Of a stretch of 64,000 nucleotides of DNA, positions 48,201-59,897 are shown piece by piece. Each line of letters opens with the position of its first letter. Position 1 is the first letter of the stretch. The stretch covers positions 15,629,966 through 15,693,965 of the forward strand of contig ML661885.1 of the NCBI GenBank assembly GCA_007570785.1, in the 5' to 3' direction. The DNA comes from Antilocapra americana (Eukaryota; Chordata; Mammalia; Artiodactyla; Antilocapridae). The position numbers and the translations under genes were made by a program. The notes under the pieces were generated by a model. It was given only the letters and a program-made list of their open reading frames with translations, ran no database searches and was not told the origin of the DNA.

Positions 48201-49859
48201 TTAACAAATAAATACAAATTTAAAAATTTAAGTAGTTCTTCTGGCAGCATAATGAACATCTACCACAGTAACTTCTCCAAGCAAAAAAGTCAGTTCAGAG
48301 CTTGAATCAATTTGTGCTTTGTTTCTATAAAAATCCAAATGTAGTATTACTTTAGGACATTTTTAGACAACTAGATATGTAAATAAACAGTGAATTCCTT
48401 TCCATCACAGTTTATTTTTAGTTCATCCTATGCACATTATAGATAGAACTAAAAATTGCTTAGTTCTTTTTCTCCAGGACTTTAACTGTGTGAATCAAGG
48501 TCCTTTTAAACAGTGAGTTATTCTTTTTCTTCAGGTAAACCACAAAAACAAACCCTAAAATTTTGATTTTTAAATTAAATGATTAAAATTTCAGATGACA
48601 GAGCCTGGTAACAGCTTTGATTTCATATTAATAATCTAATTAAAAACACTAACCACTACCTGGCAAGAGACTGGAAAGAATCAGGTTTCTGTGAAGGGAA
48701 ACAAACAAACAAACGAAACATGCAAAAATTCCACCCCCTCAACCACGTGATCTTCTCTCGTATTTCAATTTGAAAAAATTTTATAAATACATGATCATTT
48801 TAGACAATACAGACCTTCTAGAGCATTTCTAAAGGAAATTACAGTTTCTGGTCTTAGGGAATGAGACTAAGATGGAAAGGGGTGTGACAACAGTGAACTC
48901 TGCAGGGACGGTCTGTTCTTTCTACACACAAGCACGCTGCTGTCCATCCAGTCAAGTGGTTACAGTTCAGTACAGGATTTTCAAGGCAACTAAGATGTCA
49001 AAACACAGGTATTTCCTCTTCCTAGAGTTAACAATTCTTTTAAAAGATCTACCCACAAAGGATTACTGTGCTTTTTTTTCCCCCTCAAAAGGGAACAATA
49101 ACTAAATGAGGGAGGGGGAGAGTTTCCAGCCCCAAATTCTTATACACAACAAGAGGTCTATAAGCTAGGTGTAGAGTGCCCGGTGAAATAGAATTATTGG
49201 TACCATCTGAGGTAGGTGCTACCCTAGATGGTTCAAAACACAATCCAGTAAAACAATACATGTGTTTATGCCTCAAACAGCTAGAAAGCATTTATTACTG
49301 CTTTTTTAATTATTATCACCATGGTTAATGAACTCCTAAGACAACAGACATCTAGGATGTTGTACCTTGGTGGCATCTCTGAATCATTATTAGCAATAGA
49401 ATGCCAAATTCAAAATTGCTATGAAAGTAAAATCAGCAATAGGAAAACTCAACCTTACTGTAAACTGAGGGAGCACTTACTGTTAAATACTAAGACCAAA
49501 TGTATGAAGGCAGGATCTTTACTTGGGAAGACAGAGTGGAGGGAATAGATGCGTTCAATTGAGACCAATCAGAAGACAGAACAGAGGATGAAAAATGTCT
49601 TAAAAAAAAATAGAGGAGGAAGAAAGAATATGGAGGAGAGCCAGGCAGCAAAAAATAATTACTGGAGAGAATGAAAAATCTTTAAAATGAGGCACGTGCA
49701 CATGGCTCGTTTTTCTGTCCTCTGTGTTCCTAATGATTTACAATGTAAGTGGCACAGAAGTCACGCTAGCAGGCAAGAATGAGCTTTCTGATGGAGGGAG
49801 ATGGAGGACTAGGGGCTAATGAATTGCTCTGTTTTCTTGGTTTTGCTTTTAATTCATAC
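45300..49859. other. Transposon-poor intronic block next to exon A
   Basis: About 4.6 kb without any SINE, BovB or recent L1 that I can recognise, in a window where SINEs otherwise occur every 1-2 kb. It is AT-rich with short A- and T-runs (for example 48091-48102). No open frame with a recognisable product was found; the longest are under 80 codons. Confidence 0.6.
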
Positions 49860-50167
49860 CTGAAAGCCTTGAATCCTTGCTAAATATTCCAGCTGTTTTG
49901 AAGGTTGTACTGGAGAACAAGGGGGAGTAGGAGAACTTCCTTTTAAACCTATGGCTTCAGCTGTAGAAGATGTTCCGTTCATAAGGAGTTCCCTGGCAAT
50001 TGTAGCTGAACTACTCGATGTGGGAGATATACTGAAGAAAGAGCTCGAGGGTTGGTTCATATCTTTGGGTGACAAATAGCCTAGAGTCGTGCCAGAGATT
50101 ACTTTGTGGCGGCTGGCTTCCATCTCTTGATAAACATCAGGAGACAAATGAAGAATTCCTTTTGGAG
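49860..50167 (-). CDS. STAU2: STAU2 coding exon A (linker plus start of Staufen-swapping motif)
   Basis: Read on the minus strand this 308-bp exon gives 102 codons after two leading bases (CT, completing a codon split with the previous exon). It starts PKGILHLSPDVYQEMEASRH and ends KQLEYLARIQGFQ, which I recognise as Staufen-2. The acceptor reads ttttacttatag|CT and the donor CAG|gtatga, so the exon ends in phase 0. The middle is a Ser/Thr/Pro-rich linker (FFSISPTSSSSATIARELL, then SSPTPPCSPVQPSKQ). The last residues are the conserved helix of the Staufen-swapping motif that precedes dsRBD5 and mediates dimerisation in the family. Staufen-2 binds double-stranded RNA and carries mRNA ribonucleoprotein particles in neurons and other cells. 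Compared with the human protein as I remember it, one Asn in the Ser-rich run is Ser here. No frameshift or stop is present. Confidence 0.96.
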
Positions 50168-50495
50168 CTATAAGTAAAATAAAGGAACATTGTTATTACA
50201 CTTAAAATAAGTGAAACAGAAACATGTTAGAGCATTAGTGACTCAAGGATTTCACTTGAAACAAGGCAATGAAAAACACTGTTGAGCACCCGTCTTCCCC
50301 ATACTTGCAAAGTCAACTGCAGTCTCCTCTTTGGAGGCAAAAAATGTATGTTTCAATATTCCTAAAAATCACTGGTTTAAAAAATCACAAGAATGACTTC
50401 AAGGGAAAGCATATGTGATGAAGAAGCTATGGAGGAACACGGGTTACTGATGTGTAGAAGTGCAATGGGGGTAAGATTAGAAATGTGTAGGGTCT

Positions 50496-50837
50496 ACTAA
50501 CGCATATATATGGAATTTAGAAAGATGGTAATGAGAACCCTGCATGCGAGACAGCAAAAGAAATGCAGATGTATAGGACAGTCTCGTGGACTCTGTGGAA
50601 GAGGGCAAGGGTGGGATAATATGGGAGAATGGCATTGAAACATGTTAATTATCATATGTGAAATCAATCACCAGCCCAGGTTTGATGCTCGGGGCTGGTG
50701 CACCGGGATGACCCAGGGAGAGGGAATGGGGAGGGAGGAGGGAGGGGGGTTCTGGAGGGGGAACATATGTATACCCACGGCGGATTCATGTCAATGTATG
50801 GCAAAACCAACACAATAAAGTAAAGAAAATTAAAAAA
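50496..50837 (+). mobile_element. Young ruminant L1 3' end with target duplication
   Basis: L1 3' UTR in sense: ATATATATGGAATTTAGAAA, GAGACAGCAAAAGAAATGCA, GAATGGCATTGAAACATGTT, GGGGTTCTGGAGGGGGAACA and an A-tail. The perfect 15-bp duplication AAATGTGTAGGGTCT is at 50481-50495 and 50838-50852. It lies about 310 bp 5' of the exon A acceptor and antisense to STAU2. Confidence 0.97.
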
Positions 50838-51117
50838 AAATGTGTAGGGTCTTCAGCCTGCAATTTAATATTTTATGATCTCATAAAAGAGACACAAAAT
50901 CCCTAACATATGTAGCAGTTGAGACACAGAGGTAAAATGATGGCTTGGTCAGTCCAAATTATCTGAGCAAAAAGCTCATACATCCAATGGCCTGCTGGTA
51001 TTCCTCTTTCCACAAGGATGTCCCACTGTCAGCTCTACCTCATGAACATGTTAAAAACTGACAGAGCATCTTCTTGCCCCAAACTGCCTCCTATCAGGCT
51101 TATCTCATCATGATAGG

Positions 51118-51322
51118 CCTGCCCTGGTGGCTCAGTAGTAAAGAATTCACCTGCCAATGCAGGAGACGTGGGTTTGATCCATGGGTCAGGAAGACTCCCT
51201 GAAGAAAGAAATGGCAGCTCACTCCAATATTCTTGCCTGAGAAATCCCATCGAAAGAGAAGCCTAGTGGGCTGCAGTCCATGGGGTCACAAAAGAGCTGG
51301 ACACGACCTAGTGACTAACAAC
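51118..51322 (+). mobile_element. Bov-tA SINE
   Basis: Sense copy, CCTGCCCTGGTGGCTCAGTA to CGACCTAGTGACTAACAACA; CATGATA flanks both sides. Confidence 0.92.
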
Positions 51323-52079
51323 AACATGATACCACCATCCATCTGCTCAACCTAGACTCCTGGTAACCAGCTTTGACTCACTTAAAAACAAGTAGCCACC
51401 ATGCGCAATCTAGAATGTGCCCTCTCAGCTTATCAAGTGCATTAGCTCAAGTCAGGCCAACTGTAGCTTCTAACGTCAAGAGGAGTGAGCCTGGCTGTGT
51501 CATCAGTTGGCAGAGTTGTAGACATATTTCCCTTGACTTCCATTTGTCTGGGAGATATTTCAAACCACATTTCACATGCTTGTTCTAATATCTTTGGATC
51601 AGATATTAACGACTTTCAAATCATGACATTATCTTCTAAAATTACTGATGAATCACCAGTTTTGGAGAACGTGCTCTGAGAAAGAAAACTTAGACCCTTG
51701 GTCCTGCCTCTCCCTTTCCCGATTCAGGCCCTCCGTGTTTCTGACGGGGCTGCTGTGACCATCACTAAAAGCTTCACTTTGCTGCTCTCCCCAGTGTCCA
51801 TTTCCCAAAATGGGTCTATACCATAATCCCCAAATATAAGGGTTCTGTGATAAATACATGGGGGAAATTTGCAAATTATACCACACACAAACGTCCCTTT
51901 GGAAGGATTAAAAATACACGTTAGCACAGTAAAAATTCTGAGAAGTCCAGAAGAACAGAAATCCGTTTAACTTGGTTTAAGCCAGGATTTTCCAAATTCA
52001 TATTACACCCAGGCTTCCCATGTAACATTAATAACATCTTAGCAGCCTAGGAAATGCTAAGGCTAGATATTCTCTTACT

Positions 52080-52260
52080 TTAAAGTCTTTACTGGCTCTC
52101 CATCACTTACACATCAAATCAGAATCCCTCAGGATGACAAACGAGGCCCTCAGTGCTCTGGCTCCTCCTCACCTCCCCAACCTACTAAAATCTTCATGGA
52201 GACCCCACGTTCCACTCATGCAAATACAGTCACACCTCTCCCCATACTCTGGTTTGTTTG
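52080..52260 (+). mobile_element. L2 LINE fragment
   Basis: L2 block order: TCTTTACTGGCTCTCCATCA, AAACGAGGCCCTCAGTGCTC and GGCTCCTCCTCACCTCCCCA. Confidence 0.75.
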
Positions 52261-52291
52261 ATCTAATCACATCTTTCTATTGTTCAGTCTC

Positions 52292-52329
52292 CCTCTCTCT
52301 CTCACACACACCCACACCAACACACACCA
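52292..52329. repeat. CT/CA simple repeat
   Basis: CTCTCTCTCT then CACACACACC and related units. Confidence 0.9.
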
Positions 52330-52731
52330 GTTAGCCTCCTACTGTTAGGTTCCAGGCACTGTGCTAACCAATAGTGTCCTGACCTCAAGTCACCCTCAGT
52401 GTCTCAAGAGAGGAAAAGGAAAGGGATAAATACCATGGTGTGGCAGGTACCTCTGCAGAGACGGGTTGGAGAGCAGTGGGAATAAGAGGGGAGAAGCACT
52501 GGGAGCTCCGGAAAGGCTTCCTAGAGATGGTACTGCCAGCACATTCCACGGGATGAGGAGAACTGGGCCAAGGAGGGAGAGAACTGAAGGCAGGGAAAGG
52601 CATGAGCAGACGCAGGGATCAGCAGACCTGGGAACCTCCACACTGGAGCAAGAAGGGGGAGATGTGGACTGCAACAGGGAAAAGTGGAGGCTGGAAGGGA
52701 ACTTCATGCTGATGGTGTTACAACATAAAGT

Positions 52732-52915
52732 GAGTGAGTGAAAGTTGCCCACTCATGTCCTACTCTTTGTGATCCCACGGACTGTATTCTCCAGGCCAGA
52801 ATACTGGAGTGGTTAGCCATTCCCTTCTCTAAGGGATCTTCTCAACTCAGGGATCTACCACAGGTCTCCGGCATTGCAGGCAGATTCTTTACCAGCTGAG
52901 CCACAAGGTAAGACC
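52732..52915 (-). mobile_element. Bov-tA SINE
   Basis: Reverse copy GAAAGTTGCCCACTCATGTC to CAGCTGAGCCACAAGGTAAG, flanked by AACATAAAGT on each side; the right copy abuts the BovB tail. Confidence 0.92.
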
Positions 52916-52923
52916 AACATAAA

Positions 52924-55240
52924 GTTCAGTTCAGTTCAGTGGCTCAGTCGTGTCCAACTCTTTGCGACCCCATGAATCACAGCACGCCAGGCCTCCCTGT
53001 CCATCACCAACTCCTGGAGTTTACCCAAACCCATGTCCATCAAGTTGATGATGCCATCCAGCCATCTCATCCTCTGTCATCCCCTTCTCCTCCTGCCCCC
53101 AATCCTTCCCAGCATTAGGGTCTCTTCCAATGAGTCAACACTTTGCATGAGATGGCCAAAGGATTGGAGTTTCAGTTTCAACATCAGTCCTTCCAATCAA
53201 CAGTCAGGACTGATATCCTTTAGGATGGACTGGTTGGATCTCCTTGCAGTCCAAGGAACCCTCAAGAGTCTTCTCCAACACCACAGTTCAAAAGCATCAA
53301 TTCTTCAGTGCTCAGCTTTCTTCACAGTCCAACTCTCGCTTCCATACAAGACTACTGGAAAAACCACAGCACTGACTAGATGGACCTTTGTTGGCAAAGT
53401 AATGTCTCTGCTTTTTAACATGCTATCTAGGTTGGACATAACCTTCCTTCCAAGGAGTAAGCGTCTTTTAACTTCCTGGCTGCAATCACCATCTGCAGTG
53501 ATTTTGGAGCCCAAAAGAGTAAAGTTTGACACTGTCTTTCCATCTATTTCCCATGAAGTGATGGGACCAGATGCCATGATCTTAGTTTTCTGAATGTTGA
53601 GCGTTAAGCCAACTTCTTCACTCTCCTCTTTCACTTCCTTTGCTGCTGCTGCTGCTAAGTCACTTCAGTTGTGTCCAACTCTGTGTGACCTCAGAGATAG
53701 CAGCCCAACAGGCTCCCCCATCCCTGAGATTCTCCAGGCAAGAACACTGGAGTGGGTTGCCATTTCCTTCTCCAATGCATGAAAGTGAAAAGGGAAAGTG
53801 AAGTCGCTCAGTAGTGTCCAACTCTTAGTGACCCCATGGACTGCAGCCTACCAGGCTCCTCTGTCCATGGGATTTTCCAGGCAAGAGTACCGGAGTGGGT
53901 CACCATTGCCTTCTCTGTCACTTTCAAGAGGATTTTTAGTTCTTCTTCACTTTCTGCCATAAGGGTGGTATCATCTGCATATCTGAGGTTATTGATATTT
54001 CTCCCGGCAATCTTGATTCCAGCTTCTGCTTCTTCCAGCCCAGAGGTTTTCATGATGTACTCTGCATATAAGTTAAATAAGCAGGGTGACAATATACAGC
54101 CTTGACGTACTCCTTTTCCTATTAGGAACCAGTCTGTTGTTTCATGTCCAGCTCTAACTGTTGCTTCCTGACTTGTATACAGGTTTCTCAAGAGGCAGGT
54201 CAGGTGGTCTGGTATTCTCATCTCTTGAAGAATTTTCCACAGTTTATTGTGATCCACACAGTCAAAGGCTGGCATAGTCAATAAAGCAAAAATAGATGTT
54301 TTTTGGAACTCTCTTGCTTTTTTGATGATCCAATGGATGTTGGCAATTTGATCTCTGGTTCCTCTGCCTTTTCTAAAACCAGCTTGAACATCTGGAAGTC
54401 CACGGTTCATGTATTGCTGAAGCCTGGCTTGGAGAATTTTGAGCATCACTTTACTAGTGTGTTAGATGAGTGCAATTGTGTGGTAGTTTGAGCATTCTTA
54501 GACATTGCTTTTCTTTGGGATTGGAATGAAAACTGACCTTGTCCAGTCCTGTGGCCACTGCTGAGTTTTCCAAATTTGCTGACATATTGTGTACAGCACT
54601 TTCACAGCATCATCTTTCAGGATTTGAACTAGCTCAACTGGAATTTCATCACCTCCACTAGTTTTGTTCGTAGTGATGCCTTCTAAGGCCCACTTGACTT
54701 CACATTCCAAGATGTCTGGTTCTAGGTGAGTGATCACACCATCGTGATTATCTGGGTCGTGAAGATCTTTTTTATACAGTTCTTCTGTGTATTCTTGCCA
54801 CCTCTTTTAATATCTTCTGCTTCTGTTAGGTTCATACCATTTCTGTCCTTTATCAAGCCCATCTTTGCAGGAAATGTTCCCTTGGTATCTCTAATTTTCT
54901 TGAAGAGATCTCTAGTCTTTCCCATTCTGTTCTTTTCCTCTATTTCTTTGCACTGATCACTGAGGAAGGCTTTCTTATCTCTCCTTGCTATTCTTTGGAA
55001 CTCTGCATTCAGATGGGAATATCTTTCCCTTTCTCCTTTGCTTTTTGCTTCTCTTCTTTTCACAGCTATTTGTAAGGCCTCCTCAGACAGCCATTTTGCT
55101 TTTTTGCATTTCTTTTCCATGGGGATAGTCTTAATCCCTGTTTCCTGTACAATGTCATGAACCTCTGTCCATAGTTCATCAGGCTTCTGTCTATCAGATC
55201 GAGTCCCTTAAATCTATTTCTCACTTCCACTGTATAATCT
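52924..55240 (-). mobile_element. BovB (RTE) LINE, 5'-truncated, with reverse-transcriptase remnants
   Basis: The 3' end is at 52924 on the plus strand, marked by the TTCAGTTCAGTTCAG tail. Minus-strand reading gives, in order, the endonuclease-RT linker (about 55120-54734), the RT start (54737-54498, with ITTNKTSGGDEIPVELVQIL), the RT core (54449-53930, with AGFRKGRGTRDQIANI, GVRQGCILSPCLFNLYAEY and the catalytic YADD in LRYADDTTLMAES) and the RT thumb/C-terminal part (53634-53305). Frames break between the blocks, so it is dead. A Bov-A2 SINE interrupts it at about 53639-53917. The endonuclease end is missing past about 55240. Without the SINE about 2.0 kb remains of a roughly 3.2-kb element. 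Confidence 0.95.
53639..53917 (-). mobile_element. Bov-A2 (dimeric) SINE nested in BovB
   Basis: Starts TGCTGCTGCTGCTAAGTCAC and holds two SINE monomers head to tail, both in reverse orientation. It splits the BovB reverse-transcriptase frame just after the YADD region. Short similar flanks (TCACTTCC / TCACTTTC) look like a target-site duplication, so it inserted after the BovB did. Confidence 0.9.
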
Positions 55241-55460
55241 GTTATATAAAGATTCTCACTTCTACTGTATATAAAGTTTCTCCCTCTTATTTCAGTAGTA
55301 GATATTATTATTAAAAAATCTTTGCCACTGCTCTCTGTTAGTACAGATAAGTGGCAATGATTTTCTTAAATAATAATATCTAATATCAAAATGGCGGGGG
55401 GGGAGTACTTTTAGCTTCACGCCTGACATCTGGGGAGGTGAGAGAGGTTGGCGATTTGAG

Positions 55461-55669
55461 GGCTTCCCTGGTGGCTCAGACCGTAAGGATTCATCTGTAA
55501 TGCAGGAGACTGAGGTTTGATACTTGGGTTCAGAAGATTCCCTGGAAAAGGGAATGGCAACCCACTCCAGTATTCTTGCCTGGAGAATTCCACAGACAGA
55601 GGAGCCCTGCAGGCTACAGTCTATGGGGTCGCAAAGAGTCAGACATGACTGAGCAACTTCACTTTCATT
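55461..55669 (+). mobile_element. Bov-tA SINE
   Basis: Sense full-length copy, GGCTTCCCTGGTGGCTCAGA to CATGACTGAGCAACTTCACT. A G-run (55395-55402) lies just 5'. Confidence 0.93.
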
Positions 55670-55674
55670 TCCAT

Positions 55675-56165
55675 GTGTGACCAATGGTTTCATCAATCAT
55701 GCCTATGTAATGGCACTGCCAGAAACCCCCTAAATGAGGAGGTTTGAGGAGTATCTGAATTTGGGTCGTGTCTCCCAACTTTACTGGGACAGACTGTGCT
55801 CCAGCTCCTTTTGAACCCCATCCTGTGTGAGTGTTCTCTTCCTCTGGGCTTCATTTTAAGTCTTCTGTAATAAACCCATGATAGTGTCTTCCTGAGTTGT
55901 GTGAGCTGTTCTAGCAAATCATCAAACTTGAGAAGGGGGTTGTGGGAGCCCCCTAAATTTACACCATTTCGGTCAGGAGTACAGATGGGAATATGAGGCT
56001 TGTGATTGGCAAAGCGGGGCATCTTGTGAGCCTGAGCCCTTAATCTGTGGGGTCTGCACTGATTCCAGGGGCAAAGGAACCAAACTGCAGGACACTGTTA
56101 GTGTCCTGAAAGTTGGAGAACTGGTTGGCATGCGGGAAAAGAATCCCTACACAGTTAGTGTCAGA
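55675..56165 (+). mobile_element. Ancient solo LTR-like element, family unassigned
   Basis: GTGTGACCAATGGTTTCATC, a polyadenylation signal in CTGTAATAAACCCATG, CTTCCTGAGTTGTGTGAGCT, GAGCCCTTAATCTGTGGGGT and a terminal AGTTAGTGTCAGAAATGC follow the plan of a mammalian endogenous-retrovirus LTR that I have seen repeatedly but cannot name. No retroviral gene is attached. Confidence 0.55.
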
Positions 56166-56356
56166 AATGCAGTAACAACAGCCGTACATCAACTCTGATC
56201 AAACTAGACATGTACATGCAGTTTTATGTTCAATTTATCTCAAAGGAGTAAAAACATTTGCCAGTTTGATAAGTGAGATGACATATTATTTTTTTCTCAC
56301 TAGGTGTACCAACACCATACACAGTTCTTATTTAAAGAATAACAATGCATGATAAG

Positions 56357-56561
56357 GACTTCCCTTGTGGCTCAGAAGGTAAAGCATCTGCCTACAATGA
56401 GGGAGACCTGGGTTTGATCCCTGGGTCAGGAAGATCCTTTGGAGAAGGAAATGGCAACCGATTCCAGTACTCCTGCCTGGAAAATCCCATGGATGGAGGA
56501 GCATGGTAGGCTACAGTCCATGGGGTCGTAAAGAGTTGGACATGATTGAGAGACTTTCCTT
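56357..56561 (+). mobile_element. Bov-tA SINE
   Basis: Sense copy, GACTTCCCTTGTGGCTCAGA to GGACATGATTGAGAGACTTT. Confidence 0.92.
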
Positions 56562-57012
56562 GACTTAGTTAATGTATGACTCTAAATTCTACACCCAATT
56601 TAAGAAATCAAGAAGCTAATAGCATTATTTCAGCAATGTTATTATATAGTAGTAATGGGCTTGCCAATAGCAATATTATCAAGCAACAAAAATGCTCTCC
56701 CAGCACTCTGCAGAGGGATTACATCACAGCAGAAGAACTCATGTGGGGTACAGGCTCTCTTATTCCACTGTAAAGCCCAAACTGACTTCATGAATAAAGA
56801 AGATTCCTTTCTATAGAGATCAACTAATATAATAGTCACTGAGAGAGAGTAAAGATATATGTAGATGTATGTGGTCAACTACCGAATGATTTTCAATGTG
56901 ATTATTAGTAACTGTTTGGATCAGTCACAGTTCATGTAGGTTCTTTCTGTTGTAAATTTAAGTCACTTTTCAGTGGGGTAAAGACCTAAAACAAGAATCA
57001 AAGAATAATTTA

Positions 57013-57297
57013 AGGACTTCCCTGGTGGGCCAGTGGTTAAGAATTCAACTGCCAATGAAGGGGACACAGGTTTGATCCCTGGTCCGGAAAGATCCCACAT
57101 GCTATGGGGCAACTAAGCCTGTGCACCACAGCTACGGAAAGCCTATGCACCTAGAGCCTGTGCTCTGCAGCAAGAGAGGCCACTGCAGTGAGAAGCCCGG
57201 GCGCTGCAACTAGAGCACAGACCCGCTCAAAGCAACTAGAGAACGTGTGCAGCAGTGAAGACTGAGCCAACCTAAAAATAAATAAAAACAATAAAAA
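57013..57297 (+). mobile_element. CHR-2-type SINE
   Basis: Sense copy: GGACTTCCCTGGTGGGCCAG, CACATGCTATGGGGCAACTA, GTGAGAAGCCCGGGCGCTGC, A-rich tail. Flanks AAGAATAATTTA / AGAGTAATTTA form a near-perfect target duplication. Confidence 0.95.
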
Positions 57298-57744
57298 AGA
57301 GTAATTTAAAGTATACGTATTTAAGGACTTTCCACTGTCTCCTGAAAAACCATTCATCTGAATTTATACTGCTATTAGCATTGTGTGACTAAACCTGCTT
57401 TCTTACACATCTGTCAAAACAGACTTTAGTTATTCTAAATAATTACTATCACTCTACAACATTTTGTTGTTCTATTAATTTACATTTTTTTGATTACTAC
57501 ACAGATAAACTTTCTCTCATGTGACCCACTTAGGGGGTCATGCCTTCTTTCTTGCTGGCTCTGACCTCAGTGTTGTTCATGGACTTGGAAGGTTGCTCGG
57601 CTTGGTAATGTCTGCTCTTTTCACCCTCTACTTGAAGATGTTCTGAACCATTTTTTCATCATCTACCTTTTGTCCCTGATGTGGCATTTAATAATCCCAC
57701 CTGAGTACTGTCAATCTGTAACCACTGCAGAGACAACAATGGCA

Positions 57745-57940
57745 CTAGTCTAGCACTTTATATGCATTATCTCATTTAATCCCCACAACCGCCCTATGAA
57801 ACAGATTTTTCTTTCTCTAGATTATAGATGAAAAAACTGAAGCACAGAAAAGTCAGGAAACACAGCTAAAGATACAGATAACGCTTAGCAATGCTAGATT
57901 TTAACTCCAGGTGGTCTGTCACTAGAGTCTGGACACATTA
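57745..57940 (-). mobile_element. MIR SINE
   Basis: Reverse MIR: TTATCTCATTTAATCCCCAC, AAAAAACTGAAGCACAGAAA and TTTTAACTCCAGGTGGTCTG. Confidence 0.88.
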
Positions 57941-57968
57941 CATTAAATGACTTCCTAGAAGAACAAGC

Positions 57969-57983
57969 GGGGGGGGGGGGGGG
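57969..57983. repeat. Poly(G) tract
   Basis: Fifteen consecutive G, prone to sequencing error and quadruplex formation. Confidence 0.9.
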
Positions 57984-58593
57984 AAGTGCAATGCCCAGCC
58001 AGTTCTAAACACCCAGGTTTAATACAGGAAGTGAACTCCACACCTGCAGTTTACCCAGACTGGCTCCACAGTTGATCCATGTCACCATGGCTGTTCTCAG
58101 ATGTTCCAGAGATAGCCTCACCAAAATCTTCCCTAAATTATATGACATCATACAGGATTTTAAAAGCACCAATGTGCCAGGGACTGTGACATCCTACAAA
58201 TGAGGAATGCTAAGCCATGGTGCCCTTCCTACTTGTTTTCCCCACTAGGTTTATGCTTCTCTCAAATGGGTGTGTAAACCCTCTAGCATGCAAAGCCTCC
58301 CACTGCATTTTCCCAGTGCTCCAGTTCTTACTGGAAGAGCTGAAGAGGACATTCCGAGTTGAGATCTCTTAAAAGGTCTTATAGTATGTATAGATCAGCA
58401 ACTCTTGCCTTTTGATGTTCACTAACATCATAACTCTTTGACGCTTAAGAACATAAATTAGTAACTGGTACTAGGGGTATCAGAACAACAGGGTAAACCA
58501 AAGGAGTAAGAAAGATAACGTCACTTCACTGGTACAAGTGGTTAATGTTAGTCTATAAAAATGAGTTTCTCTGCATGTCCACGGAATGAATGC

Positions 58594-58794
58594 ATTGTGT
58601 TGCGTCATCGCTAAGTCATGTCTGATTCTTTGTGACCCCATGGAATATAGCCTGCCAGGCTCCTCTGTCCGTGCAATTTCCCAGGTAAGAATACTGGAGT
58701 GGGTTGCCATTTCCTTCTCCAGGGGATCTTCCTGACCCAGGGATTGAATCAGCATCTCCTGCATTGGCAGGCAGATTCTTTATCACTGAGCCAT
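58594..58794 (-). mobile_element. Bov-tA SINE
   Basis: Reverse full-length copy with target duplication GGAATGAATGC / GGAATGAGTGC (58583-58593 and 58795-58805). Confidence 0.95.
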
Positions 58795-59897
58795 GGAATG
58801 AGTGCCTAGCTACTGCTTAATAAAATGACCGTGTCACTTTTTATACCAAAGCTTCAAAAGAAAAATCTTACTGTATGTTTCCCTAAATCAGTTTGAATCT
58901 TTCCACAATACTGTTGAACTAAATGTTTTATTTATAAATACTCAAGTACCCAACAATGTTCATCTACTTCTGTCTCAGTGAGATTTTTCATACCAAAAAA
59001 TTTTAATTCACCTAAAGGTAAAACACTTTTGTAAATGAAAGAAAAGAGCAGAAACAGTGATGAAGGATTCTTCTGATTGAGATTTATGACATGTGGATAG
59101 ATGTATGACCGTTTCAATGTAGATACTATCAAGGATGACTCACCAAATGTTAAGAAGAAAGTCAATTGTTTATATATGATTTGAAAGCTGAGGGCTCAGA
59201 ATTATACTCTTCTTCTGATCAGATAGAACATTTTGTTTAGTACTGATACTATCTCAGAAGACAGAGTCCTGCCTCCTAATAAGCATCAATTATCTTAAAA
59301 CACAACCCAGTTTTGGGGTTTGCCAATTTAGAACTGGATATCTGAAAAGTTTCTTGGTTGTTACTGAAAAAAATAGATTCTTAATGAGGAGTTTCATTTT
59401 AACTTTTTCTTGTCCAAAGTTTCAAGTGACAGCCAGGCAGGTATAAATACATTCTGTGACTGGTCTTCTCGATGGTGAAAGTGAAATCCACCTCTTGTAG
59501 CATTTGCTGTAAAGTCTACCTCTCCTGGCATTTGCTGCTCAGTGAATTTCCCTAGTGTGTCCTGATGGTGGAAAAATCTCATCATCATTCTCATGCTGAA
59601 CAAACCTTATTTTTCAGATATCAAAAAAATTATCATTAAAAAATTCTTAAAACTTGGAAAAACAAACTGCTGGTTCAAAACAGTAAATGTGAGAAAAGGA
59701 AGAGCAGGAACAGAAAGATTTATCAGTTTGACAGTGATTTTAAAAATCATTTATATGAAAACTCATAAAAATCCAAGTAAGGTCTGTAGCCTACGTCACT
59801 GTATTGTACCTGTGTCAATTTCCTCTTTTTGATAACGTGCTATGATTTTGTACACACTGTACCATTTTTACAGCTTTAAAAAGTTTTAAAAACCCAA

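Larger units (their letters stand above)
34131..49859 (-). other. STAU2: STAU2 intron between exons A and B
   Basis: This is a 15,729-bp intron running in gene orientation from GT at 49859-49858 to AG at 34132-34131. Its repeats are listed separately. In the following stretches I recognise nothing specific: 34810-36155, 36275-38505, 38990-40025, 41225-41435, 41580-42065, 43480-43850, 44060-44565, 44610-45070 and the long transposon-poor block 45300-49859. Confidence 0.9.

Noticed and set aside
53033..53593. 186-codon open frame on the plus strand
   Set aside because: It is the antisense shadow of the BovB reverse transcriptase.
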